In this document: piece after piece, positions 42,059 through 50,615 of the stretch
Layout: every line of letters starts with the position of its first letter
Numbering within the stretch: position 1 is the first letter of the stretch
NCBI RefSeq assembly: GCF_023718305.1
Contig: NZ_QEYO01000024.1
Span: forward strand, 1-54,006
Reading direction: 5' to 3'
Source: Gramella sp. AN32
Lineage (GTDB): Bacteria; Bacteroidota; Bacteroidia; Flavobacteriales; Flavobacteriaceae
Length of the DNA stretch: 54,006 nucleotides
Notes under the pieces: generated by a model
Told to the model about the DNA's origin: nothing
The model's database searches: none
What the model saw: only the letters and a program-made list of their open reading frames with translations
Position numbers and translations under genes: made by a program

Positions 42059-43060
42059 ATGAAAAAACGATACTGGATTCCAGCTTTGATAATTCTTATT
42101 TTAGTGATCACCTGGTTTTCCGGGCCTGTGCCTCCAAAACCTACCTATCCCAAAGACCTGCCCGCATTACCTTCTGAATTAAATGCGCTGGCTGAATATA
42201 TTGTTAAGGCCGAAGATTCCCTGCCCGTACGGACAGATAATGAAGCTCGCATTGTTTTTCATAACGCGGTACCTCAAAAAACTGAATATTCCATCATCTA
42301 TCTCCACGGATTTGCCGGGAGTTATCGAGATGGTTTTCCCGTAAATAAAAATATCGCAGACACGTTAAAGGCAAACCTTTTTTATGCCAGATGGGCTGGC
42401 CACGGACTCAAACCTCCACATTCTCTGGAAAATTTTGGGCCAGATCAGGCCTGGGAATCGGCCAAGCAGGCGCTGGAAATTGGAACTTTAATCGGTGAAA
42501 AAGTTATTATTATGAGTACCTCTACCGGAGGCACACTTGCTATCGATCTTGCCGCCGCCTATCCTGAGAAAGTTTTTGCCCTAATTAATTTATCCCCGAA
42601 CCTTGAAGATGATATGCCGGGAACTTTTGTGCTGAATTCTCCCTGGGGCTATGAGATCGCCAAACTCATCTCTTTCGGAGAAAATAAGAAAATAGAACAT
42701 GAACAGGCAATCGCCAGAAAATATTGGGACACCATTTATCCTTCAAAAGCATTAGTAGATCTACAGGTTTTAGTTGAAACCACGATGGTCCCGGATACCT
42801 ATAAAAAAGTAAAATGTCCTGTTCTCACCCTTTTTTATCGTAAAAATTTCATGGAAAAAGATGGACATGTGGAGGTAAGTGTTTATGAAGATGCCTATGC
42901 CTTTTTTTCCACTCCAGATAGCTTAAAAGTTTTAAAACCTCTACCCAATCCCGGAACACATTTTATTGGCAGCGATATAAAATCTAGGGATGTTGAGAGT
43001 GTAGAGCGGGAGATCGTTCGGTTTTTAAAAGATCAATTGAAAATAAATATTCAGGAATAA
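42059..43060 (+). CDS. Membrane-anchored alpha/beta hydrolase
   Basis: A 333-residue serine hydrolase with an N-terminal membrane anchor (about 5-21, MKKRYWIPALIILILVITWFSG). The fold motifs are IIYLHGFAGSYRDGF (oxyanion), IMSTSTGGTLAIDLA with the nucleophile Ser in S-T-S-T-G-G, and PGTHFIGSD with the base His near the end; the acid is likely in the EVSVYEDA region. Substrate unknown. It precedes pyrR by 93 bases but has its own likely promoter. Confidence 0.8.
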   Translation: MKKRYWIPALIILILVITWFSGPVPPKPTYPKDLPALPSELNALAEYIVKAEDSLPVRTDNEARIVFHNAVPQKTEYSIIYLHGFAGSYRDGFPVNKNIADTLKANLFYARWAGHGLKPPHSLENFGPDQAWESAKQALEIGTLIGEKVIIMSTSTGGTLAIDLAAAYPEKVFALINLSPNLEDDMPGTFVLNSPWGYEIAKLISFGENKKIEHEQAIARKYWDTIYPSKALVDLQVLVETTMVPDTYKKVKCPVLTLFYRKNFMEKDGHVEVSVYEDAYAFFSTPDSLKVLKPLPNPGTHFIGSDIKSRDVESVEREIVRFLKDQLKINIQE

Positions 43061-43124
43061 AATTTTTTGGAAATAATCGAAATTTGTTTAGGCCTGTTCA
43101 TAAAAGGATTATTAAAAAAAATCT

Positions 43125-43132
43125 TACTTTTG
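43125..43132 (+). promoter_or_regulatory. Candidate -7 box of pyrR operon
   Basis: TACTTTTG fits TAnnTTTG, 21 bases before the ATG at 43154. No PyrR-binding attenuator was seen in this short leader. Confidence 0.45.
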
Positions 43133-43153
43133 CCCTAATCCACAATACCTCTC

Positions 43154-43693
43154 ATGAGCCGAAAAGTACTGCTAGACGCTAACGAACTTCACATTATACT
43201 TCATCGTCTGGCTTGTCAATTAGTGGAACGTCATACCGATTTTAAGAATACCGTATTAATTGGAATTCAGCCAAGGGGAGTTTTTGTGGCCAGAAAGATC
43301 ACTCAAATCCTGAAAGAGGAATATGGGCTTACAGACCTTAAATATGGAGACCTTGATATCACATTTTATCGTGATGATTTCCGCAGGGGGGAAAAGCCTT
43401 TAGAAGCCAATAAGACCAATATCGATTTTATAGTGGAAGATAAAAGTGTGGTTTTTATAGATGATGTTCTTTATACCGGCAGAAGTATCAGGGCCGCATT
43501 AACTGCAATCCAATCCTTCGGAAGGCCAAAAGAAATTGAATTATTAAGTCTTATAGACAGGAGGTTTAGCAGACATTTACCCATTCAACCAGATTATAAC
43601 GGGAGACAGGTAGATGCCATCAATGAAGAAAAGGTAATAGTAAGCTGGAAGGAGCAGGATGGGGAAGATGCCGTGTATCTTATTTCAAAATAA
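43154..43693 (+). CDS. pyrR: Bifunctional pyr operon regulator / uracil phosphoribosyltransferase
   Basis: A 179-residue PRTase-fold protein. PRPP-binding motif VVFIDDVLYTGRSIRAAL (about 98-115) and the family start VLLDANELHIILHRLACQLVERH are present. In Bacillus it binds pyr mRNA to attenuate pyrimidine genes and has UPRTase activity. The gene is six bases ahead of pyrB, an operon. The leader is too short for classic attenuation, so an RNA-binding role here is uncertain. Confidence 0.88.
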   Translation: MSRKVLLDANELHIILHRLACQLVERHTDFKNTVLIGIQPRGVFVARKITQILKEEYGLTDLKYGDLDITFYRDDFRRGEKPLEANKTNIDFIVEDKSVVFIDDVLYTGRSIRAALTAIQSFGRPKEIELLSLIDRRFSRHLPIQPDYNGRQVDAINEEKVIVSWKEQDGEDAVYLISK

Positions 43694-43699
43694 AAGAAA

Positions 43700-44632
43700 A
43701 TGAACAGCGAATTAAGTGTTGATCACTTACTGGGAATTAAATATCTTACTAAAGGGGATATTGAACTTATCTTCAAAACAGCCGATCATTTTAAGGAAGT
43801 TATCAATCGGCCCATCAAGAAAGTTCCCTCGCTTCGGGATATTACTATTGCAAATTTATTCTTCGAAAATAGTACCAGGACCCGTTTATCTTTTGAATTA
43901 GCTGAAAAACGATTGAGTGCAGATATTATCAATTTTTCTGCTGCTTCATCTTCAGTAAACAAAGGAGAAACGCTGATAGATACGGTGAATAACATACTTT
44001 CCATGAAAGTAGATATGGTAGTAATGCGTCATCCAAATCCGGGAGCTGGTATTTTTCTATCCAAACATGTTAAGGCAAGTATTATTAATGCGGGTGATGG
44101 TGCGCATGAACATCCTACACAGGCTTTATTAGATTCTTATTCTATAAGAGAGAAATTAGGGGAGGTGAAAGGTAAAAAAGTGGTGATTGTTGGCGATATC
44201 CTACACAGCCGGGTCGCCTTATCCAATATTTTCGCACTTAAACTCCAGGGAGCGACGGTAAAAGTGTGTGGGCCAAAGACTTTATTACCCAAGCATATTG
44301 AATCACTGGGAGTTACTATAGAGCCGAATCTTATAAAAGCTTTGGAATGGTGTGATGTGGCCAATATGTTGCGGGTTCAAAATGAACGGATGGAAATAAA
44401 TTATTTTCCAAGTACCAGGGAATACGTGAAGCAATACGGGTTAACCAGAAAGATTCTGGATAATCTGAATAAGGAAATCGTAATCATGCACCCGGGACCC
44501 ATAAATAGGGGAGTGGAGATCACCAGTGATGTGGCAGATTCAGAACACGCAATTATTTTAGACCAGGTTCAGAATGGAGTAGCCGTGAGAATGGCAGTTA
44601 TTTATCTCCTTGCATCAAAAATAAAGCAATAG
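43700..44632 (+). CDS. pyrB: Aspartate carbamoyltransferase, catalytic chain
   Basis: A 310-residue ATCase catalytic subunit, committing aspartate and carbamoyl phosphate to pyrimidine synthesis. Motifs: FFENSTRTRLSFELAEKRL with carbamoyl-phosphate-binding STRT, HPTQALLDSYSI, VGDILHSRVALSN, and HPGPINRGVEI. No pyrI follows, as expected for the PyrR-linked form. It is flanked by pyrR and a small STAS-like gene. Confidence 0.95.
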   Translation: MNSELSVDHLLGIKYLTKGDIELIFKTADHFKEVINRPIKKVPSLRDITIANLFFENSTRTRLSFELAEKRLSADIINFSAASSSVNKGETLIDTVNNILSMKVDMVVMRHPNPGAGIFLSKHVKASIINAGDGAHEHPTQALLDSYSIREKLGEVKGKKVVIVGDILHSRVALSNIFALKLQGATVKVCGPKTLLPKHIESLGVTIEPNLIKALEWCDVANMLRVQNERMEINYFPSTREYVKQYGLTRKILDNLNKEIVIMHPGPINRGVEITSDVADSEHAIILDQVQNGVAVRMAVIYLLASKIKQ

Positions 44633-44654
44633 GTTAAAGAAAAACTTGATTTAA

Positions 44655-44987
44655 ATGAAGCTTACGAGGAAAGACAAATACCTGCTTATTACCAGTGAAT
44701 CAGAAGAACTTACTGCATTCATTTCGAATATTACCAAAGCTCATAACGAGTTCAAAGAAGAGAATGTAATTTTCGATATTTCTCAATTTGAAAATCTTTC
44801 AGAAGAGGATTTTTTAGGTTTTTTAGAAATTTCCAGTATACATCGTGAAGGGAACAAAAGTTTTGTGATTATAAATAATTCCCTTAGTATTGATGAACTA
44901 CCCGAAGAATTAGTTGTAGTTCCTAGCCTACAGGAAGCTGAAGATATAATTCAAATGGATGATATCCAGCGAGACCTTGGCTTCTGA
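44655..44987 (+). CDS. STAS-like small protein upstream of rnz
   Basis: A 110-residue soluble protein with an alternating strand-helix order like a STAS/anti-sigma-antagonist fold (KYLLITSESEELTAFISNI, ENVIFDISQF, SFVIINNSLSIDEL, VVVPSLQEAEDIIQMD). No phosphorylatable Ser at the classical position is obvious. It lies 28 bases before rnz in the same direction, an arrangement common in flavobacteria, where it is often named ribonuclease Z by proximity. Function unknown. Confidence 0.7.
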   Translation: MKLTRKDKYLLITSESEELTAFISNITKAHNEFKEENVIFDISQFENLSEEDFLGFLEISSIHREGNKSFVIINNSLSIDELPEELVVVPSLQEAEDIIQMDDIQRDLGF

Positions 44988-45015
44988 TTTTTTATTTCGG
45001 AAATAAACAATTCTC

Positions 45016-45924
45016 ATGAAAATTAATATTCTTGGGTGTTACGCTGCCACGCCCCGCAGTTTCACCAATCCTACATCTCAGGTACTGGAGATTAAGAACC
45101 ATTTGTTTTTAATTGATTGTGCCGAAGGAACTCAGGTGCAGCTAAGAAGAAATAAGATCAAATTTTCCAGGATCGAACACATCTTTATTTCGCATTTACA
45201 TGGGGATCATTTTTACGGGCTTATTGGTCTTGTTTCAACCTTTAGATTATTGAACAGGGATAAAGACCTTCATATATACGGGCCCAAAGGAATTAAGGAG
45301 ATTATTACACTCCAGTTAAAATTGGCCAATTCATGGACCAATTTTCAATTATACTTTCATGAACTTACCTCCAAAAAAAGCGAGGTGATATTTGAAGATG
45401 ATAAAATAAGTGTTGCTACCATCCCATTAAACCATCGTATTTACACCAATGGATTTCTATTTAAGGAAAAACAGGGAGATCGGAAACTTTTAATTAACGA
45501 AGCTGTCGAGCACAATATTGATGTGAGCCTATACCGAAGTTTAAAAAAAGGTAAAGATGTAATTTCTGAAGATGGGAAGCTCATTAAAAATGAAATGGTC
45601 ACTAAAGAGCCGCCTCCACCAAAATCATATGCTTATTGTAGCGACACTGTTTTTTCAGAAAGCATTGTCCCCATCATAAAGAACGTTACTGCGTTATATC
45701 ATGAATCCACTTTTTTAGAGGAACAGGCCGAATTAGCTGCACCCACAAAACATTCTACAGCTAAGCAGGCTGCGCTGATTGCTAAATTGGCTGAGGTAAA
45801 ACTTCTTATTTTAGGGCATTATTCTACGCGCTATCCTAATATTCAATTATTCAGGGAAGAAGCTCAAACTATATTTTCTAATATTGAATTAGCTGATGAT
45901 GGAAGAGAAATAATCGTTGAATAG
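45016..45924 (+). CDS. rnz: Ribonuclease Z
   Basis: A 302-residue metallo-beta-lactamase-fold endonuclease that matures tRNA 3' ends. The zinc motif HLHGDHFYGL (about 60-69) is intact, with further ligands in LNHRI, SDTVF and LGHYSTRY, and the GIRK-like exosite region KSYAYCSDT. Length matches short-form RNase Z. It is last in the pyrR-pyrB-STAS-rnz run. Confidence 0.93.
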   Translation: MKINILGCYAATPRSFTNPTSQVLEIKNHLFLIDCAEGTQVQLRRNKIKFSRIEHIFISHLHGDHFYGLIGLVSTFRLLNRDKDLHIYGPKGIKEIITLQLKLANSWTNFQLYFHELTSKKSEVIFEDDKISVATIPLNHRIYTNGFLFKEKQGDRKLLINEAVEHNIDVSLYRSLKKGKDVISEDGKLIKNEMVTKEPPPPKSYAYCSDTVFSESIVPIIKNVTALYHESTFLEEQAELAAPTKHSTAKQAALIAKLAEVKLLILGHYSTRYPNIQLFREEAQTIFSNIELADDGREIIVE

Positions 45925-46100
45925 TGTAAAGCAATATTTCTCATTCTTACCTTTTAATCGAAATATATAAATCACGTAGAAAGTTATTTCCTACAATTTA
46001 AGTTAAATTTATCATAAAATTAATAGTAAATTTAAGCTAATCAGGTTATTAGTCGATGTTTTAGGTATATTTATCCTTTCTGAATCTAATGACCTGACCG

Positions 46101-46607
46101 ATGAAAAACATTACTACAGTAGGATTATTTTTATTAGCATGTACTTTTTTTCTTACATCATGTTCCAAAGAAAGTATAGATGAGCAGGTAACCTCATACG
46201 ATCAGGTAGCCACCAGAGCAACAGATTATAACTACGATCTTATAGAAGTCCAAATTTTAGAGGAAATCAATATCTATAGAAAAGCAAATGGTTTGGCAGA
46301 CCTTAAACCATTAAAGGAATTATCGATTGAAGCAGAAGACCACAATTTTTATATGATAGATGAAGGTGTAGTAAGTCATGATAATTTTTCTTTTAGAGCT
46401 TCTTATATCATGAATGCTACCGGAGCAAGAGAAGTAAGCGAAAATGTTGCCTATGGCTATAGAACGGCAGACGCTGTTGTAAAAGCCTGGTTAAAAAGTA
46501 AAGAACACAAGCAAAATATTGAAGATAGCCATACACACTTCGGAATTTCAGTTAGACAGGATGCCGAAGGTAAAAACTATTTCACCAATATTTTTATAAA
46601 AAAATAA
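46101..46607 (+). CDS. CAP-domain lipoprotein
   Basis: A 168-residue lipoprotein (lipobox LTSC, Cys21, CSKESIDE). The rest is a short CAP/SCP domain: EVQILEEINIYRKANGLADLKPLKELSIEAEDHNFYMIDEGVVSHDNF with the metal-like HD, the SENVAYGYRTADAVVKAWLKSKEHKQNIED segment and a C-terminal FGISV strand. CAP domains in bacteria are of uncertain function, possibly protease-like or lipid-binding. Confidence 0.85.
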   Translation: MKNITTVGLFLLACTFFLTSCSKESIDEQVTSYDQVATRATDYNYDLIEVQILEEINIYRKANGLADLKPLKELSIEAEDHNFYMIDEGVVSHDNFSFRASYIMNATGAREVSENVAYGYRTADAVVKAWLKSKEHKQNIEDSHTHFGISVRQDAEGKNYFTNIFIKK

Positions 46608-46634
46608 CCGCAAGTTTTGTTTCCCCCCAAATTG

Positions 46635-46673
46635 AAAAAAAGGGTTCCAGGCTAGAGGCTGGCCCCTTTTTTT
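46635..46673 (+). terminator. Terminator after CAP lipoprotein gene
   Basis: AAAAGGG and CCAG pair with CTGG and CCCTTTT around the loop GCTAGAGG, followed by T bases. The loop sequence is close to that of the hairpin at 48324. Confidence 0.8.
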
Positions 46674-46693
46674 ACTATTACAGAATTAGCTGA

Positions 46694-46720
46694 AAAAGTC
46701 CCGTTTTGAATGGGACTTTT
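46694..46720 (-). terminator. Terminator of S41 peptidase gene
   Basis: The perfect 9-bp stem AAAAGTCCC/GGGACTTTT with a 9-base loop lies 18 bases past the stop at 46738 on the minus strand. Confidence 0.75.
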
Positions 46721-46737
46721 CAGTTTGACAAGTGTTG

Positions 46738-48222
46738 TTATTGCAGTTCGGGAACTTCATCAATATACATTTCCTGAAAATTAAAGCCTTTCATTCCACT
46801 CTCACCTAGCAGCATAAATTTATCCCCTTTCCCATTTGAAAGTAGTTCCTGTGATCTTTGCGCTCTTCCCAGAATATCATTAAGAGCTAGCTGCAGTAAA
46901 GGTTCATTCTCATCACCTAGCATTCCTAAATTATTCAGGTCTTCGCGATATTCAATATCTGGTGCAAGACCGTTTACATAATCTGTTCTTCCGGCAGAAT
47001 TGATAGATTTAAATACCAGAGGTTGTACAGCATATTTATGATTTGGATTCACGTTTTGTTTTTTGAAATTTGGGCTATCATATAAGGTAACGGAAGCCTG
47101 AAATTTTCCCACGGTATTTGTACCTATCTGAATTATATCTATATAGGGATCCAATCCGTTAATGACCAATTCACTTGCAGAAGCACTGGAAGGGGAAGTA
47201 AGCACATAGATTTTATTTAAATTAAGACTATTGATCGTCGCCCCATTTCTAATTTTAGAATCAAAGCGATTAATGATGCTTTCAGGATCCTGTCGTTCCA
47301 GATAACTTTGATAATCCTGGTTCCATTGTTCTTTCATAAATACTTTACCTTCAAACTGACCGGTGATCATACTGGCCAAATCTATCGCCGAAACTACCGA
47401 ACCACCACCATTGTACCTTAAGTCGAGTATGAAATCGGTGATGCCATTAGCTTTAAAATCCCCAAATGCTGTATTTAGCTCATCATCAAAATCTGATATA
47501 AAACTCGTATACATTAAATAACCTATTTTTTTTCCTCCCATTTCGAAGGTTTTGGCTAGTAAAATTGGGTTGGAAGTATAAGGATCATCTGTTAATGTCA
47601 CAGTTTTTTCTGTCATATAAATCCTGTTGTCCTCGATCTTTCCAATATTTATGGTAAAAGAATCTGCATTTAAAAGGTTGTTAAAATTAGAAGAGGTCAA
47701 TTGAGTTCCATTAACTTCTGTGAAAACTGTACCTCTGGTTAATCCTGCTTCAGCTGCAGAAGTTCCCGGGAGAACGTATCGTAAATAACCAAATACATTA
47801 TTGGTACCGCTTATTTGCCCTATTCCGTATTTGATGCCGGTACTACCGCTAATTCCCTGAAAACTGTTTTCCAGATCACTATAATTATCAGTTAAAAAAC
47901 TGAAGCGGTCGTCCTCATATTTAAGGGCATTAAAGAGCTTTTCAGGAGAATTGTGTCCAGCTAAAAAATCATATTTTTCATTGTCATTGGAAAAATAATT
48001 ATCGGTAAGTTCCGGAACTTCAGCTTTATAAAGGTAGATATCGTTAAGACCACGATATATAAAATCTTCAATTGCTATTGCCGGATCCACACCGCTGGTG
48101 TTTTCGTTTTGCTGTTCTTCAGTAAAATTTGAATTCGTGTTTAGGGATTCTTCATCTTTTTCACAGGAAGCAAGTAAAAAACCTAAAATAATTACCGGAA
48201 TCCATTTCTTTATTAGTTGCAT
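46738..48222 (-). CDS. S41-family peptidase lipoprotein
   Basis: A 494-residue lipoprotein protease. The frame is open to 48264, but the ATG at 48222 starts a clean signal peptide with lipobox LASC (Cys20) and CEKDEE, a strong surface-export signal; I use it. A PDZ-like region (about 115-195, GYLRYVLPGTSAAEAGLTRGTVFTEVNGT) precedes the tail-specific protease core: DLRYNGGGSVVSA, SPSSASASELVINGL with the nucleophile Ser, and GTNTVGKFQAS with the Lys. Substrates not known. It may trim surface proteins. Confidence 0.85.
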   Translation of the reverse strand: MQLIKKWIPVIILGFLLASCEKDEESLNTNSNFTEEQQNENTSGVDPAIAIEDFIYRGLNDIYLYKAEVPELTDNYFSNDNEKYDFLAGHNSPEKLFNALKYEDDRFSFLTDNYSDLENSFQGISGSTGIKYGIGQISGTNNVFGYLRYVLPGTSAAEAGLTRGTVFTEVNGTQLTSSNFNNLLNADSFTINIGKIEDNRIYMTEKTVTLTDDPYTSNPILLAKTFEMGGKKIGYLMYTSFISDFDDELNTAFGDFKANGITDFILDLRYNGGGSVVSAIDLASMITGQFEGKVFMKEQWNQDYQSYLERQDPESIINRFDSKIRNGATINSLNLNKIYVLTSPSSASASELVINGLDPYIDIIQIGTNTVGKFQASVTLYDSPNFKKQNVNPNHKYAVQPLVFKSINSAGRTDYVNGLAPDIEYREDLNNLGMLGDENEPLLQLALNDILGRAQRSQELLSNGKGDKFMLLGESGMKGFNFQEMYIDEVPELQ

Positions 48223-48323
48223 AGCACAATTTTTTAAGAATTCTTTATAACAAAGAGTCATCAATTATGCCAGAAATAGAAATAACAATATACTTAACTA
48301 AGACAGAGAATAGTACAAAAGCG

Positions 48324-48355
48324 AAAAAGGTTCAGGCTAGGGGCTGAACCTTTTT
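48324..48355. terminator. Strong hairpin with 12-bp stem
   Basis: AAAAAGGTTCAG (48324-48335) pairs perfectly with CTGAACCTTTTT (48344-48355) around GCTAGGGG. T-rich arms at both ends allow termination either way, and it lies downstream of the T9SS operon on the minus strand. Confidence 0.75.
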
Positions 48356-48451
48356 CTTTGCATCGATTGGTTGGGGTCGATTTGCAATTGTTAATATCTT
48401 AAGAAAATCCAAGCCTTTAATCTAAATAACTCCCAGACGGCTCTACTTCGG

Positions 48452-48538
48452 GCCCGCCTGCCGGACGGGCAGGGTTTCCCCTTTACCTCTCCTTGGGAGA
48501 GGTCGGAACTGCTTTTTCGCAGTTCCGGGTGAGGTAAA
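48452..48538. repeat. GC-richer multi-hairpin repeat element
   Basis: Three hairpins in 87 bases: CCTGCC/GGCAGG (48457-48462/48468-48473), CCTCTCC/GGAGAGG (48486-48492/48496-48502) and GGAACTGC/GCAGTTCC (48505-48512/48519-48526), while TTTACCTC (48482-48489) and GAGGTAAA (48531-48538) could close the last two. The GC content stands out from the AT-rich flanks. It resembles dispersed flavobacterial intergenic repeats. Confidence 0.7.
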
Positions 48539-48649
48539 ATACAAAATTTCGTTTTTTGAATCAGAGACCAAAATGAAACTGACGAAATACCTCTATGGCT
48601 TTGCTTTGAGGATAGTCGGTTTCAAGAAATTTTTTATTTAAAATTAAAA

Positions 48650-48725
48650 GAGAAGAGTCTTTTTAGCTTTAACCTTCAGCATTTGCTGAAAATAATAGGG
48701 GGTGTAAAGCCTTTAAACTCTTCTC
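48650..48725 (-). terminator. Structured 3' UTR of the T9SS operon
   Basis: A 9-bp outer stem (48650-48658 with 48717-48725), an inner GCTTTA/TAAAGC stem (48666-48671 with 48705-48710) and a TTCAGCA/TGCTGAA hairpin (48675-48681 with 48684-48690) form one 76-base rod right after the OmpA stop. A T-rich tract follows on the minus strand. It probably terminates or stabilises the mRNA. Confidence 0.5.
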
Positions 48726-48731
48726 CAGTAA

Positions 48732-50600
48732 TTAATTTTTCATTTCTACTACACTAAACATAGACCTTCTGTTTAATTGATGGTCTTTTTCTGAACACCT
48801 CTCACAGTCTATGGCCGGTTTGGTTTCACCAAAACCTTTATATTCCTGTATTCTTTCCGCAGAAATTCCTTTAGAGATCAGGTAGTCGTATGTAGATTTC
48901 GCCCGTCTTTCGGCAAGTTTTTCATTATAAGCATTGGAACCTCTCCTATCTGTATGAGAACCAATGGCGATTACAAGTTTAGGATAGGTATTTTGCATTA
49001 AATTAACCAGTTTGTCTAATTCAGTAGCGGCATCTGGCCGAATATTCGATTTATCGAAGTCGAAATAAATATTGTCAATTTCCGCCAGATATTCCACATC
49101 TGCGATTGGATCCAGCTGAATGTCATATATCAATTCTTCGTGATCATCCTGATTTACTGTATTTACGGTTCCATTAAAAGTTTCATACTTAATTTCCTTG
49201 GCTTCAATAGGGAGTTGCTTTTCTCTGGCAACTATCGTTTCATAATAGCCATCTTCATTAGTTTCCAGAAATACAATTTGTTCATTATTCTCATCCATCA
49301 ACCTTAGCGTTGCCGCAGCAATGGGTTCCCCATTCACAGCATCTGTCACTGTACCTTTTAAAGTTAAAGGATTAAGTTTATTGAAGCTCATAATGTTATC
49401 GCTCCCGCCTTCGCGGTTGGTAGAAATATATCCTTCTTTGGAATCGCTTACCTGAAAATAGGCAAAATCATCCAGGTTGCTATTCATGGGTTCGCCTAGA
49501 TTTTCAACGATAGCATCTTCATCTAGATCGATTCTGAAAATATCGAATAACCCAAGTCCCGGATGGCCGTTTGAAGAGAAATATAAAATCCCGTCAGCAT
49601 CCATAAAAGGGAAAGTCTCGTCAAATTCAGTATTTACAGGTTCACCTAAATTCTCGGGTGCACCAAAAGTTTTATCTTCATTGATGGCGACCTTATAAAT
49701 ATCGGTTCCACCGATTCCGCCTGGCATATCTGAGGTAAAATAAAGTGTTTTACCATCTGCGGAAAGGCTGGGATGACCAATAGAGTAATCGTTGCTGTTG
49801 AAAGGAATTTCTTTAACCTCTTTCCATTCCGCTCCCGTTTTCGTGGCTGAATACAATTTTAAGTGGTTGGTCCTTTCTTTATCTTTTTTCCCTTCTTTAT
49901 TATCAAGGAAATTATTTCTGGTAAAATACATGGTATTCCCATCTGGAGAAATCACTACAGGCCCATCATGTAATTTTGTATTGATATCCCCGGTTACCGG
50001 ACTAACTGTTCCGGTAGAATCTGTTATATACACATCAAGAAATGGTTCCCCATTCCAGCTATAAATTTTATCTTTTTCAGCAATTCCCTGTGCTCTGGCA
50101 GATACAAAGTAAATTTTTCCATCTTTTTCGAATACCCCGAAATCACTCATTTCAGAATTAAAACCACCATTTTTTAACTTGTAAATGATCATGTTCCTGA
50201 ATTCTGCCCCTTCGATCATTTCTTCGATATCGTTAGATTCCCTGCCGCTATCTAAATACTTCTGAAGGTATTCCCTTGATTCATCATATCTTTTAACTCC
50301 ACGAAGTGCCTGGGCGTATTTGTAATAATATTCCGGAGAGATTCCTTCTTCTTCAATCACATCGCCATAATAGAAAACAGCGTTTTCCGGACTTCTAAGC
50401 ATCATGTAAGCATCACCCAGTTTTTTACTATTTTCAGAAACATGATAATCCTTCTCGATTAGTTCCTTGTAAACATCGGTAGCTTCCAGATAAGCAAATT
50501 CTTTGAAGAGCTTATCAGCTTTTTTCTGCTTTCCACTCTGGGCCTGAGTTAGCACCGGGAGAGCAAAAAAGATAATAAACAGATAGTAATATTTTCTCAT
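48732..50600 (-). CDS. OmpA-family protein with TPR, PD40 and regulatory-like domains
   Basis: A 622-residue envelope protein. Signal peptide about 1-20 (TQAQ); tetratricopeptide-like region about 22-130; PD40 beta-propeller segments about 155-405 (SPDGNTMYFTRN, SADGKTLYFTSDM, DADGILYFSSNG); a carboxypeptidase-regulatory-like sandwich about 415-500 (LKGTVTDAVNGEPIAAATL); and an OmpA peptidoglycan-binding domain about 510-620 (IYFDFDKSNIRPDA, SHTDRRGSNAYNEKLAERRA). This architecture is that of PorE-like T9SS-associated proteins that link PorP-type partners to the wall. Third gene in the HYR-adhesin/PorP operon. Confidence 0.85.
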   Translation of the reverse strand: MRKYYYLFIIFFALPVLTQAQSGKQKKADKLFKEFAYLEATDVYKELIEKDYHVSENSKKLGDAYMMLRSPENAVFYYGDVIEEEGISPEYYYKYAQALRGVKRYDESREYLQKYLDSGRESNDIEEMIEGAEFRNMIIYKLKNGGFNSEMSDFGVFEKDGKIYFVSARAQGIAEKDKIYSWNGEPFLDVYITDSTGTVSPVTGDINTKLHDGPVVISPDGNTMYFTRNNFLDNKEGKKDKERTNHLKLYSATKTGAEWKEVKEIPFNSNDYSIGHPSLSADGKTLYFTSDMPGGIGGTDIYKVAINEDKTFGAPENLGEPVNTEFDETFPFMDADGILYFSSNGHPGLGLFDIFRIDLDEDAIVENLGEPMNSNLDDFAYFQVSDSKEGYISTNREGGSDNIMSFNKLNPLTLKGTVTDAVNGEPIAAATLRLMDENNEQIVFLETNEDGYYETIVAREKQLPIEAKEIKYETFNGTVNTVNQDDHEELIYDIQLDPIADVEYLAEIDNIYFDFDKSNIRPDAATELDKLVNLMQNTYPKLVIAIGSHTDRRGSNAYNEKLAERRAKSTYDYLISKGISAERIQEYKGFGETKPAIDCERCSEKDHQLNRRSMFSVVEMKN

Positions 50601-50615
50601 AATAGTCAGGTTAAA

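Larger units (their letters stand above)
48265..48649. other. Intergenic region with hairpin repeats, no gene
   Basis: The 470-base gap between the S41 and OmpA genes has no coding frame longer than about 26 codons that looks real. It holds a strong hairpin at 48324-48355 and a GC-richer repeat element at 48452-48538 (listed apart). No promoter for the S41 gene could be placed. Confidence 0.6.

Noticed and set aside
42059..43060. Anchored hydrolase considered as part of a defence system
   Set aside because: Its motifs are those of ordinary serine hydrolases and it sits beside pyrimidine genes without effector or sensor partners.
43060..43153. Leader of pyrR examined for a PyrR attenuator
   Set aside because: The likely transcription start is about 15 bases before the ATG, leaving no room for the anti-antiterminator helices.
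48223..48264. Longer start for the S41 peptidase
   Set aside because: The ATG at 48222 gives a typical lipoprotein signal; the 14 extra residues would put charges ahead of it.
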